This document shows, piece by piece, positions 43,861 to 52,593 of a stretch of 64,000 bases of DNA. Location: NCBI GenBank assembly GCA_046046245.1, contig JBJOKE010000003.1, forward strand, positions 332,729 to 396,728, written 5' to 3'. This DNA is from UBA4615 sp046046245 (GTDB lineage: Bacteria; Pseudomonadota; Gammaproteobacteria; Burkholderiales; Burkholderiaceae_E). The notes under the pieces were generated by a model. The model worked only from the letters and a program-made list of their open reading frames with translations. It was not told where the DNA came from and did no database searches. The first letter of the stretch is position 1; the number at the start of each line of letters is the position of its first letter. Position numbers and translations under genes: made by a program.

Positions 43861-44002
43861 CGAACGGCCACCGCGAGGCGCCCCGTGCGGCACGCCACGT
43901 CGATGACGCACTGCGGCACGAGGCCGCCGTCCACGTGATGCGCACGGTGTCGGCGAGGACGCTGCCGGGGCTCGTGTATCGTCTGCCCGCACGGCGCAGG
44001 GG

Positions 44003-44425
44003 ATGGACCCGATGACGACGACGATGACGACCGAGGACGCGCGGCGGATGCTCGCCGAGCTGTTCGCGCCGTGGGTCCAGGACCTGCGGCTGGAGGTGCT
44101 GTCCGTGGGCGACGGCGAGGCGCGGCTCGCGCTGCCGTTCGACGCGCGGCTCGCCCGCGTGGGCGGCACGGTCTGCGGGCAGGCGATGATGGCCGCGGCC
44201 GACACCGCGATGGTGCTCGCGATCTCGTCGCAGCTCGGCGGGTTCCGGCCGATGACGACGGTGAGCCTCAACACCAGCTTCATGCGGCCGGTCTCGGGCG
44301 CCGCGCTCGCGGTGACCGCGCGCGTGCTGAAGCCGGGTCGCACGCTGATGTTCGGCGAGGTCGAGCTCGCGGGGCCCGACGGCAGGCTCGCCGCGCACGC
44401 GACGACGACCTACGCGCTGGTCTGA
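44003..44425 (+). CDS. PaaI-type hotdog thioesterase
   Basis: The 140-residue protein is one hotdog fold. GGTVCGQAMMAAADTAMVLAI is the central helix with the Asp at the usual catalytic place, and TTVSLNTSFMRPVSG is the following strand. Such enzymes hydrolyse acyl-CoA thioesters, often phenylacetyl-CoA derivatives or fatty acyl-CoA. It is divergent from the TRAP operon and may share its regulation. Confidence 0.8.
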   Translation: MDPMTTTMTTEDARRMLAELFAPWVQDLRLEVLSVGDGEARLALPFDARLARVGGTVCGQAMMAAADTAMVLAISSQLGGFRPMTTVSLNTSFMRPVSGAALAVTARVLKPGRTLMFGEVELAGPDGRLAAHATTTYALV

Positions 44426-44458
44426 TCGGCGGCCGGTGCCGCCGGGCGGAGGCGCCGG

Positions 44459-45076
44459 TCAGCCTGCGGCGCGGCGTCCTCGAGCCGCGGCCGCGGGGCG
44501 CTTCGTGCCGGCCGCGGGGCGCTTCGTGCCGGTCGCGGCGGCGCCCTTCGCGCCCGCGGCCAGGGCGGTTCTCCGCGCGCCCCCCTTCGCGACCCCCTTG
44601 GCCGCCCGCAGCCTGGCGCCGACGGCGGGCGCCTCGCCGGCGGGTCCGCGTCGCGCCCGCAGTGCCTTCGCGGCTCCGGTTCCGGCTCCGGCGATCGACG
44701 CGCGGCGGCGCCCGCGCGGCGCGGGGGCCTCGTCGGCCTTGGCGTGCGCGGGCCGCGCGCGGGCCCCGTCGGTGTCGCCCCCGCCCCCGCCCCCGGCGCG
44801 CTCGCTCGCGCGCTTGCGCCGGTCATGCCGCTCGCGCCGCTCGGCCTCGCGGTGCGCGCGTTCGGCGCCGGACTGCGCCGCCGCCGCGGCCCGTTCTGCC
44901 ACCGGCGCGAGCCGGTCGAGCAGGTCGCCGAGGCGGCGGATCGCCTCGGGCGACACGCGCTCGGCCGCGCGGGTCACGGTCCTGCGCGCCAGGCGCTCGA
45001 CGTCGCGTGCGGCCGCGCCCGACCGGATCCAGGTGTCGATCTGCTCGATCGTCCGCTTCAGGGTCGGATTCGGCAT
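44459..45076 (-). CDS. Basic Ala/Arg/Lys-rich protein, histone H1-like tail
   Basis: The 205-residue protein has a helical N-terminal region (TLKRTIEQIDTWIRSGAAA to about residue 75). A strongly basic, low-complexity tail rich in Ala, Lys, Arg and Gly follows, with two near-identical TKRPAAG units. Tails of this type occur in bacterial histone H1-like and PHA-granule-associated proteins and bind DNA non-specifically. No PHA genes are near. The exact family is not recognised. Confidence 0.55.
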   Translation of the reverse strand: MPNPTLKRTIEQIDTWIRSGAAARDVERLARRTVTRAAERVSPEAIRRLGDLLDRLAPVAERAAAAAQSGAERAHREAERRERHDRRKRASERAGGGGGGDTDGARARPAHAKADEAPAPRGRRRASIAGAGTGAAKALRARRGPAGEAPAVGARLRAAKGVAKGGARRTALAAGAKGAAATGTKRPAAGTKRPAAAARGRRAAG

Positions 45077-45158
45077 GCTGCGCTCCCGGTTGACGAGCCT
45101 CGACGATAGCGCGCCCGCGATGCGCGTGCGCCGCCAGCGGGCGTCGGCGCAGGCCCCG

Positions 45159-45803
45159 TCAGGGGCGCAGGAAGGCGGCGCGCGGCGGCCCGTCGGCGGG
45201 CCAGTCGAAGCGCGCGCGCTGGTGCCCGGCGCGCCCGAGGCGCAGCCATTCCAGCGCGGTCGCGCGCAGTGCGATCGCCGCGAAGTTCGCGAAGCCGGGC
45301 TCGGACTCGGCCGCCTCGGGCAGGCGCTCGACGAAGGCCTCGGGCAGGTTGCGGTCGGGCGCGGCCACCGGCTCGCCCGGCGTGCGCGGCGCGAGGTAGG
45401 CGCGCCGCGACGCGCGCCCCAGGCTGTCCCATGCGCGCCGCGCGACGGCATCGCCCGCGTGCACGGTCGCCTCCGTCCACAGCCGCAGCTGCAGCTCGCG
45501 CCCGCGGTCGTGGATCGCGAGGCAGGCGCGCGGCGACGCGGCGAGCTGCGCGAGCTTGTGCGCGCGCGCATCGCTGTGGACCTCGAGCACGCGTGCGGCG
45601 ACGTCGACCCGGCGCAGCACCACGACCCGCGCCTCGGGCACCGGCCGTTCCGGATCCCGCGCGTCGACCGTGGCGAGCACCGGCCAGTGGGCGTCCTCGG
45701 CCGCGTCGGCCGCGCCCCGCGCGAGCAGCGTCCAGGCGCTCGCTAGAATCGCCTCGAGCGTCGCGTCGCGGCCGGGCAGCACGAGGTCGTTCGATTCGGT
45801 CAC
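45159..45803 (-). CDS. Pyridoxamine 5'-phosphate oxidase-like flavoprotein
   Basis: The 214-residue protein follows the split-barrel flavin pattern of the PPOX family: PVLATVDARDPERPVPEARVVVLRRVD early on, then SDARAHKLAQLAASPRACLAIHD, and ERLPEAAESEPGFANFAAIAL at the C-terminal side. It is close to the Alr4036-type FMN-binding group rather than true PdxH. GTG 45803 is chosen because a TACACT -10-like box lies just upstream; an ATG at 45827 would add 8 residues. The substrate is unknown. Confidence 0.65.
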   Translation of the reverse strand: MTESNDLVLPGRDATLEAILASAWTLLARGAADAAEDAHWPVLATVDARDPERPVPEARVVVLRRVDVAARVLEVHSDARAHKLAQLAASPRACLAIHDRGRELQLRLWTEATVHAGDAVARRAWDSLGRASRRAYLAPRTPGEPVAAPDRNLPEAFVERLPEAAESEPGFANFAAIALRATALEWLRLGRAGHQRARFDWPADGPPRAAFLRP

Positions 45804-45864
45804 GGCGCGCAGTGTAGCCGTCGGCATCCCGCCGCCGGCACCGACCCCACGAGGAGACGACGAC

Positions 45865-46644
45865 ATGGGTGCCACGCAGCGCGGACTGGAGGGCCGGCTG
45901 GCCTGGGTGACGGGAGGCGGCACCGGCATCGGCCGCGCGACCGCGCAATGGCTGGCGCGCGCCGGCGCGACGGTCGCGATCTCGGGCCGCCGGCTCGAGG
46001 AGCTCGAGAAGACCGCGGCCGAGCTGCGCGCCGAGGGCCTTTCGATCGAGGTCGCGCGCGCCGACGTGTCGGACGCCGCGTCGGTGGCCGAGGCCCACGC
46101 GGCGATCACCGGCCGCCACGGCCCGGTGTCGGTGCTGGTCGCGGCGGCCGGCACCAACGTGCCGAACCGCAGCTGGGCGAAGCTCGCGCCCGAGGGCTTC
46201 GCGAAGGTCGTGCAGATCAACCTCGCCGGCGTGGCGAACGCGGTGCACGCGGTGCTGCCCGGCATGCGTGCGGCCGGCACCGGCTCGATCGTCGTCGTCT
46301 CGTCGTTCGCCGGCTGGGCCTACAAGGACTTCCCGGGCGTGGCCTACAGCGCGAGCAAGGCCGCGCTCGACCCGCTGGTGCAGAGCCTGAACGACGAGGA
46401 GGGCCGGCACGGCATCCGTGCCTGCCACTTCTGCCCGGGCGAGGTCGCGACGCCGATCCTGAAGACGCGGCCGGTGCCGCCGTCGGACGAGGAGGTGGCG
46501 AGGATGCTGCGCACCGAGGACATCGCCGACGCGATCGGCTACGTGGTCACCGCGCCGCCGCACGTCTGCCTCGCCGAGGTGGTGATCGCGCCGACCTGGA
46601 ACCGCTTCTACATCGGTGGCGAGGACCTGAAGCGGCGCGCCTGA
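45865..46644 (+). CDS. Short-chain dehydrogenase/reductase
   Basis: The 259-residue classical SDR has the cofactor motif VTGGGTGIGRATAQWL with an Arg-rich loop (SGRR) that favours NADP. It has NLAGV and the catalytic Ser in VVSSFAGW and Tyr-Lys in AYSASKAAL. The end is PTWNRFYIGG. The substrate is not shown. GAGGAG lies about 8 bp before ATG 45865. The EamA gene follows with no spacer. Confidence 0.85.
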   Translation: MGATQRGLEGRLAWVTGGGTGIGRATAQWLARAGATVAISGRRLEELEKTAAELRAEGLSIEVARADVSDAASVAEAHAAITGRHGPVSVLVAAAGTNVPNRSWAKLAPEGFAKVVQINLAGVANAVHAVLPGMRAAGTGSIVVVSSFAGWAYKDFPGVAYSASKAALDPLVQSLNDEEGRHGIRACHFCPGEVATPILKTRPVPPSDEEVARMLRTEDIADAIGYVVTAPPHVCLAEVVIAPTWNRFYIGGEDLKRRA

Positions 46645-46645
46645 G

Positions 46646-47572
46646 GTGGGCGCCGCCGCGGCACCGCGCGCGATCCCGCGCGGCCTCGGGCTCGCGCTCG
46701 TCGCGGGCATCGCGGTGCTGTTCGCGTCGAACCACGTCGCCGCGCGGCTCGCCTTCGACCACGGCACGAGCGTCGTGACCGCGGTCGCGGTCCGCTCGGC
46801 CGTGACCGCGCTCGCGGTGGCCGCGCTGCTGCGCGCCACCGGCACCTCGTGGCGGCTGCCCGCGGCGACGCGGCCGCGCGCGCTCGTGATCGGGCTCGCG
46901 ATCGCGGTGCAGAGCGTCTGCCTCTACTCGTCGGTCGCGCGGATCCCCGTGGCGCTCGCGCTGCTCACCTTCAACAGCTTCCCGGTCGTGCTCGCGCTGC
47001 TGTCGTGGGCCACCGGCGGCGAGCGGCCCGCGCGCCGCACCGCGATCGCGATGCCGGTGATCCTCGCGGGCCTGGTGCTCGCGCTCGACGTGCCGGGCGT
47101 GCTCGCGTCGGGCGGCCGCTCGCTCGACGATCCGGCGCGCTTCGCGGCGGGCGTGGGCTTCGGGCTCGGCGCCTCGCTCGCGTTCGCGGTCGCGCTGCTG
47201 CTCACCACGCGGTGGATGGGCGCGGTCGACGGCCGCGTGCGGACCGTCTGGTCGATGGGCGTGGTGGCCGCGGTGGCGATCGCCGCGGGCGCGGCCACCG
47301 GCGGCTTCGCATGGCCGCGCGAGGTCGCCGGCTGGTGGGGGCTCGCGCTGCTGACCGTGCTCTACTGCTGCGCGTTCACTTCGCTGTTCGTCGTGCTGCC
47401 GCGGCTCGGCGCGGTGAATTCGGCGCCGGCGATGAACATGGAGCCGATCGCGTCGATGGTGCTCGCATGGGCGCTGCTCGGGCAGCGGATCGGGCCGCTG
47501 CAGGTGGCCGGCGGGGTGCTGGTGGTGGGCGCGATCGTCTGGACGAGCCTGGGGCCGAAGGCGAAGGGCTGA
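46646..47572 (+). CDS. EamA/DMT-family membrane transporter
   Basis: The 308-residue protein has ten predicted helices in two EamA repeats, the second ending MNMEPIASMVLAWALLGQ, typical of drug/metabolite transporters that export amino acids or similar compounds. GTG 46646 lies two bases after the SDR stop codon, so the two are co-transcribed. Confidence 0.82.
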   Translation: MGAAAAPRAIPRGLGLALVAGIAVLFASNHVAARLAFDHGTSVVTAVAVRSAVTALAVAALLRATGTSWRLPAATRPRALVIGLAIAVQSVCLYSSVARIPVALALLTFNSFPVVLALLSWATGGERPARRTAIAMPVILAGLVLALDVPGVLASGGRSLDDPARFAAGVGFGLGASLAFAVALLLTTRWMGAVDGRVRTVWSMGVVAAVAIAAGAATGGFAWPREVAGWWGLALLTVLYCCAFTSLFVVLPRLGAVNSAPAMNMEPIASMVLAWALLGQRIGPLQVAGGVLVVGAIVWTSLGPKAKG

Positions 47573-47591
47573 GGCCCGGGCCCGGGCCCGC

Positions 47592-48779
47592 TCAGCCCGC
47601 GACCGCCGGCACCGACCGGCTCGCCAGGTCCAGCCAGCCCGCGTCGTCCTTCGGCCAGGCGCGCTCGGGCAGCGCGTCGAGACGCAGCAGGATCTGCTTC
47701 AGGTGCCAGGTGGGCGGCGCCTGCAGCGCGACCGGGCAGTGGCGCCACAGCGCGCGCAGCACGTTCCGGTTGACGCCGAAGTGCTCGGACAGCGCCTCGA
47801 TCACCCAGCGGTCCTGGCCGGAGTCCACTGCCTGGCGCAGCGGGTCGCGCGGGTCGTCGGCCAGACTCGCGCGGCCGATCCGCGGGTCGTGCTCGGCCGC
47901 GGCGACCAGCCCCGCGCGGCGTCGCGGCGTCGCGTCGATCAGCAGGTCGGCGAAGGCCTGCGCGAACAGCGGCAGCGTGCCCAGCACGTAGGCGCGCTGC
48001 GCGGCGTGGCGCGAGCCGGTCAGCAGCCAGTTGTAGCAGCCGAGGTGGCGGCCGGCGCGGGTGCGCCCGAGCTTCACCAGCGTGACGGGCTCGAGCGTGC
48101 CCTCGATCAGCGCCGCGGTGCGCTGCTCGGCCGCGGCCTCGCGCAGGTCCATCGAGCGCAGCACGCGGCCGTAGAAGGCCACGTCGACCAGCTCCTGGCG
48201 CAGCGCCTGGCGCAGCTGGCCGAGGAAGTCGGGATAGCGGGTCGCGCGGTCGAACAGCGAGCCCGGCACCTCGGGCTCGAGCCGGTGCTCGCGCGCGAGG
48301 TGGCGGCCCCAGTCGTCGCGGCGCGCCTCGAGGATGGTGAGCATCGCGTCGCCGAGCGCGGCGAACAGCACGTCTAGCGTGGCGGCCTCGGCCGCGCGCG
48401 CGGGCAGCCCGCCGCGCGGGCCGGCGTCGTGCAGCCAGCGGGCGAGCGCGTCGACCAGCTTCCTCAGCGTGCCGTCGGTGAGCAGGCTGCGGAAGTCGTG
48501 CACGCACTGGTGGCGATCGACGCCGATGAAGCGGATCGAGTGGCCCCAGTCGCGGACCAGCTGCGCGAAGATCGGGTTCGCCATCAGCGACAGCCGCGAG
48601 GCGAGCGGCAGCATCAGCACGAACAGCTTCCAGTCGGGCGAGGGGTTGCGCCAGACCAGCGCGCGCGGCGTGGCCAGGTAGGCGCCGGCGGCCGCCGACA
48701 GGTCGGGGCCGACGTTGCCGGCGTCGGTCAGCTCGTCGTCGAGCGGGAAGGCATCGACGCGGATCGCCTCGAAGTCCAT
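47592..48779 (-). CDS. Conserved hypothetical protein
   Basis: I do not recognise this 395-residue protein. It is mainly helical and soluble, with no signal peptide. Landmarks are FRSLLTDGTLRKLVDALARW near residue 95 and a C-terminal block with SEHFGVNRNVLRALWRHCP and WHLKQILLRLDALP. The latter looks like a folded domain and argues for a real protein. It is convergent with the EamA gene, 19 bp apart. Confidence 0.6.
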   Translation of the reverse strand: MDFEAIRVDAFPLDDELTDAGNVGPDLSAAAGAYLATPRALVWRNPSPDWKLFVLMLPLASRLSLMANPIFAQLVRDWGHSIRFIGVDRHQCVHDFRSLLTDGTLRKLVDALARWLHDAGPRGGLPARAAEAATLDVLFAALGDAMLTILEARRDDWGRHLAREHRLEPEVPGSLFDRATRYPDFLGQLRQALRQELVDVAFYGRVLRSMDLREAAAEQRTAALIEGTLEPVTLVKLGRTRAGRHLGCYNWLLTGSRHAAQRAYVLGTLPLFAQAFADLLIDATPRRRAGLVAAAEHDPRIGRASLADDPRDPLRQAVDSGQDRWVIEALSEHFGVNRNVLRALWRHCPVALQAPPTWHLKQILLRLDALPERAWPKDDAGWLDLASRSVPAVAG

Positions 48780-48855
48780 CAGGGTCCGATTCGAACGGGG
48801 GCGGCACCGCCCCCGCGGTGTGCGGGCCGGGCCGCCCGGCGGGGGGCGGGGACGC

Positions 48856-49032
48856 TCAGTCGGCGTGCCGGGCGAAGAACAGCAGCCCGCCGCCCACCGC
48901 CAGCAGGCCGCTGGCGATCAGGGTGCGGGCCACCGATCCCTGCCACATCGCCTCGAACGCCACCAGGGCGCCGGCCGTCATCAGGATGCGGCCCGTGCCG
49001 GCGGTACGTTGCGAGGGGGACGGATCGGCCAT
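48856..49032 (-). CDS. Small membrane protein, 58 residues
   Basis: ATG 49032 opens a 58-residue frame. After a polar start (MADPSPSQRTAGTGR), two hydrophobic stretches can be read: ILMTAGALVAFEAMW and LIASGLLAVGGGLLFFA, followed by RHAD. It may be a two-helix inner-membrane protein or a toxin-like small protein. No homologue is recognised. The 270-bp region to the right (49033-49302) shows no further gene. Confidence 0.5.
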   Translation of the reverse strand: MADPSPSQRTAGTGRILMTAGALVAFEAMWQGSVARTLIASGLLAVGGGLLFFARHAD

Positions 49033-49302
49033 GGTGCTACCCGGGAGGTCGTGCCGGGTTCGAAGGGACGAGCCGCGGCGGTCTGGACGACGTCATCGTA
49101 GGCCCATCCCGGACCGACCGCACGCGCTCCGCGTTCCCGGCGGGCGATTCGGGCGGACGGACGCCGATGCGTCGCGACGACGGTTCCATTGTGTCACCGT
49201 TGGCCGACACCGCAACCCGTGCCCCTGACGGCACCGTTCCGCGCGGCGCGGGGCGCGGCGGGCGCCGACCCCTTCCGCGCGCCCCGGGGGCCGCGGCGGG
49301 GC

Positions 49303-50313
49303 TCAGCCCGGCTGCGCGTCGACCGTGTCGGCGAGCGCGCGCAGGTCGACGTTCGCGCCGCAGACCAGCACGCCCACGCGCTCGCCGTCGGCGGGCCGGA
49401 AGGCGCCGCAGGCGAGGGCGGCCCAGGCCGCCGCGCCGCCCGGCTCGGTGGCGACCCGCAGCTGCCGCCACAGCCCGGCCTGGGCGGCGGCGATCGCGTC
49501 GTCGGGCACCAGCACCGCCTGCGCGATCCGCCGCTGCGCGAGCGGGAACATCAGCTCGCCGACGCGGCGCGCGCCGAGCGAGTCGGCCGCGCGGCCCGAC
49601 GGCGAGATCTCGACGATCCGGCCGGCGGCCATCGCGGCGTGCAGGGTCGGGCAGCCCTCGGACTCGACGGCGACCAGGCGCGGCACCCGCCGTCCGGCGC
49701 CCGCGGCCGCCTCGAGCCACGCGGCGATCCCGCCGATCAGCCCGCCGCCGCCCACGGCCACCAGCAGCACGTCGAGGTCCGGCGACTGCCGCAGCCACTC
49801 GCGCGCGAGGGTGCCCTGGCCGGCGAGGGTGTCGAACTGGTCGTAGGCGTGCGATTCGAGCGCGCCGCGGTCGGCCGCCCACGCGCGGCTCGCCGCGTAG
49901 GCCTGCGAATACTCGTCGCCGACCGCGTGGACGTTCGCGCCGAGCGCGCGCAGCCGCGCGAGCTTCGCCTCGGGCGAGGTCCTCGGCACGAACACGTCGG
50001 CCGTCAGGCCCAGCGCGCGCGCCGCGTGCGCCACCGCGATCCCGTGGTTGCCGCCCGATGCGGCGACCACGCGATCCGGCGCGGGCCGGCCGGCGGCGAG
50101 CGCGGCCTCGCGGGCGCCGAGCAGCCGCGCGAACGCGCCGCGCGCCTTGAAGGTGCCCGAGACCTGCAGGTACTCGAGCTTCAGCTCGACGCGATGGCGG
50201 TCGTGCTCGAGCGCGAGCGTCGGCGTGACCCGGACGTGGGGCGCGATCCGCGCGGCCGCGGCCTCGATGTCGGCGGCGTCGGGGACGCGCGCGGGAGCGG
50301 CGGCGGTGCTCAT
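49303..50313 (-). CDS. PLP-dependent threonine/serine dehydratase family enzyme
   Basis: The 336-residue fold-type II enzyme has the PLP lysine in VSGTFKARGA, the phosphate loop VAVGGGGLIGG, and ASGGNHGIAVA for substrate carboxylate binding. There is no regulatory ACT domain, so it resembles catabolic dehydratases or 3-hydroxyaspartate-type enzymes. It is the last gene of the RuBisCO-like-protein operon, with a four-base overlap with the hydratase gene. Confidence 0.82.
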   Translation of the reverse strand: MSTAAAPARVPDAADIEAAAARIAPHVRVTPTLALEHDRHRVELKLEYLQVSGTFKARGAFARLLGAREAALAAGRPAPDRVVAASGGNHGIAVAHAARALGLTADVFVPRTSPEAKLARLRALGANVHAVGDEYSQAYAASRAWAADRGALESHAYDQFDTLAGQGTLAREWLRQSPDLDVLLVAVGGGGLIGGIAAWLEAAAGAGRRVPRLVAVESEGCPTLHAAMAAGRIVEISPSGRAADSLGARRVGELMFPLAQRRIAQAVLVPDDAIAAAQAGLWRQLRVATEPGGAAAWAALACGAFRPADGERVGVLVCGANVDLRALADTVDAQPG

Positions 50314-51137
50314 TCGATCGCCAGCGTCAGGCCGGCGAGCGGCACGCCCTCGACGACGGTGGTCCAGCGCTGGCCGGCCGCCAGCGGCATCGCGTCGGTC
50401 AGCGTGCCGGTGGTGACGACGCTGCCCGCGGCGATCCGCTCGCCGCGCGCGGCCAGCCCCGCGACCAGGTGGCCGAGCGCCTGCACCGGGCCGTCGAGCA
50501 CGTTCGACCCGACGCCCTCGGCCACCCGCTCGCCGTCGCGCGACAGCGCGAGCCGCAGCGCCGACAGCGCCCCCGCCGGGTCCGCGCCGAGCGCGGCGAC
50601 CGGCACGACGGGCCCGACCAGCAGCGCGCCGTGCAGCGCCTGCGCGGCGATGCCCTGCGCGGCACCGAAGGTCCAGCCCGGCCAGACGCTGTGGACGATC
50701 TCGAAACCGTGCGCGATCCAGTCGATGCAGGCGACGAGCGCGGCGGTGGACGCGGCATCGTGCGCGTCGGCCCCGGGCGGCGGCGAGGCCTTCAGCCCGA
50801 TCACGATCTCGGGCTCCAGGCGCGGCTCGGCGAGCCGCGCGATCGACGCGCGCGCCGACGTGCCGTCGAGGCGGCGCAGCGTGGTGTCCCAGACCGGGCC
50901 CCAGATGGGCTGCGCGACGCCGTAGAGCGGCCAGATCGTCCGGTTGGTGAAGCCGATCTTCCAGCCGACCGGCGTCTCGCCGCGGGCGCGGCGCAGCGCG
51001 CCGACGGCGGCCTGCACGTGCAGCGCGGCGTCGATGTCGGCGGGGTCGGCGCTCGCGCGCCCGACCGGGGGCAGCGATCGGCCGGCGTCGGCGGCGGCGA
51101 GCAGGGTCTCGGGCGAGGGCAGGTCGATCGGCGGCAT
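50310..51137 (-). CDS. 2-keto-4-pentenoate hydratase/FAH-family protein
   Basis: The 275-residue protein belongs to the hydratase/decarboxylase branch of the fumarylacetoacetate hydrolase fold. VGWKIGFTNR, metal-site glutamates in RLEPEIVIGL and GSNVLDGPVQALGHLV are present. Members hydrate or decarboxylate small 2-keto acids with Mg2+. In the operon it follows the acid-sugar kinase after a 106-bp gap and overlaps the dehydratase gene. It may process the keto acid left after decarboxylation. Confidence 0.78.
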   Translation of the reverse strand: MPPIDLPSPETLLAAADAGRSLPPVGRASADPADIDAALHVQAAVGALRRARGETPVGWKIGFTNRTIWPLYGVAQPIWGPVWDTTLRRLDGTSARASIARLAEPRLEPEIVIGLKASPPPGADAHDAASTAALVACIDWIAHGFEIVHSVWPGWTFGAAQGIAAQALHGALLVGPVVPVAALGADPAGALSALRLALSRDGERVAEGVGSNVLDGPVQALGHLVAGLAARGERIAAGSVVTTGTLTDAMPLAAGQRWTTVVEGVPLAGLTLAIE

Positions 51138-51243
51138 CGGGCGCTGGAGTCGTCGGTCCGGGGAACGGGCGAGGATGCCCGAGCGACCGGTCGGCGTCGA
51201 GCGCGACGCCCGCCCCTCGGGACGCCGACGGCAGGGGGCCGCT

Positions 51244-52593
51244 TCAGCCCCGCTGCGCGTCGCCCGCCACCAGCCGGTCGAGCACGTCCTCCTCGCCCAT
51301 CTGACCGCCCTTGAGCATCAGCTCGAGGCCGTCGACCGACGGATCGTCGGCGTGCGCGCGGACCACCGGCGAGCTGCCGCCGACGCGGCCGACCCAGCCG
51401 AGCGCCCAGGGCCCGAGCGCCTGCACCGCGTGGCTGGAGGTGTCGCCGCCGACGACCCCCACCCGCGCCACGCGCACGCGCCGCAGCACCGCGGCGAGCA
51501 GCGCGCCGCAGGCGGGCGCGAGCGCCGGGTCGGCGCCGCGCGGCGCGGCGCCGGCGAGCGCGGTGCCGGCGAGCACGTGGGCGCCGGCCGCGAGGCGTGC
51601 GGCGATCGCGTCGGCGGTGGACTCGGCACAGGCCGCGTCGCCGGCGGCGAGCCGGCCCGCGTCGAGCACGATCCGCTCGAAGGCGCGGGCCCGCGCGACC
51701 TGCCGCGCCGACAGCGGCGACAGGCTGCCGGCGAGCACCAGCACCGGGCCGGCCGCGGGCGCCACCGCGGCGCGGGCGACGGCGGGGTCGACCTCGGCCG
51801 CGATCGCGCCGGTGGCGCGCCAGCGCGCGAGCATCGCCTGCGCGACGCTGCTCGCGCCGACGGCGAGCACCGTGCGGCCGTGCGCGTGGCGGTCGATCGC
51901 GGCGCCGATCGCGGCGAGGTGGCGCCCGGCGAGGGCGTCCAGCAGGACGGCGCGGGGGACGGGGGGGGCGTCGGACGCCGGGCCGAGCGCGGGCGCGAGC
52001 GCCGCGTCGATCGCCGCCTCGCCCGCGTCCAGCGTCGCGTGGCCCACCGACGCGACCGCCGCCAGCCCCTGCGCGGCCAGGTGGACCGCGAGCCGCGGCT
52101 CGCCCATCGGCGTGACCGGATGGCGGCTCATCGTCGGATGCCGGTCGATCGGGTAGACCGGCCCCACCGGGCCCGCCTGCGCGAAGAGGCGCCCGTCGGC
52201 GACCCAGCGGCCGAGGCTGGGCTGGCCGCCCACCAGAGGCACCCAGGGCGCGAAGCCGGGTCGCCACAGCGCACGGACCGCGGCCGCCACGTTGCCCACG
52301 CCCGGCGCGCTGTCCCAGGTCGAGCAGACCTTGTAGTGCAGCACCGGCGCGCCGAGCCGCGCGAGGCCGTCGCCGATCGGGCCCAGCACCTCGCGCATCG
52401 CGGCCGGGTCCATCGAGCGCACCGCGGTCGCGACGCCGATCGCATCGAGCGGGCCCGCGGCCGCGAGCCGCTCGGGCGTGGGCACGTCGAGGCACAGCAG
52501 CGCGCGCGCGCCGCCGGTGGCCAGCGTGGCGAGCGTGTCGGACGCGCCGGTGAAGTCGTCGCCGATCCAGGCGAGCCGGAGCCGGGCGCTCAT
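51244..52593 (-). CDS. Four-carbon acid-sugar kinase family (DUF1537/OtnK-OiaK type)
   Basis: The 449-residue protein has the two-domain DUF1537 pattern. The N-terminal substrate domain begins RLAWIGDDFTGASDTLATL with the Asp-Asp pair and has YKVCSTWDS. The C-terminal nucleotide domain has VLVLAGSLSPLSARQ and VGVVGGDTSSHAVQAL. These kinases phosphorylate sugar acids of four carbons or 3-oxo-isoapionate. The gene overlaps the RuBisCO-like-protein gene by four bases, the pairing known from isoapionate catabolism (OiaK with OiaX). Confidence 0.85.
   Translation of the reverse strand: MSARLRLAWIGDDFTGASDTLATLATGGARALLCLDVPTPERLAAAGPLDAIGVATAVRSMDPAAMREVLGPIGDGLARLGAPVLHYKVCSTWDSAPGVGNVAAAVRALWRPGFAPWVPLVGGQPSLGRWVADGRLFAQAGPVGPVYPIDRHPTMSRHPVTPMGEPRLAVHLAAQGLAAVASVGHATLDAGEAAIDAALAPALGPASDAPPVPRAVLLDALAGRHLAAIGAAIDRHAHGRTVLAVGASSVAQAMLARWRATGAIAAEVDPAVARAAVAPAAGPVLVLAGSLSPLSARQVARARAFERIVLDAGRLAAGDAACAESTADAIAARLAAGAHVLAGTALAGAAPRGADPALAPACGALLAAVLRRVRVARVGVVGGDTSSHAVQALGPWALGWVGRVGGSSPVVRAHADDPSVDGLELMLKGGQMGEEDVLDRLVAGDAQRG

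Noticed and set aside
44459..45571. A single 370-codon minus-strand protein covering the basic protein and upstream sequence.
   Set aside because: Upstream of ATG 45076 the frame is antisense or off-frame to the PPOX-like gene, and the translation has no normal composition until that ATG.
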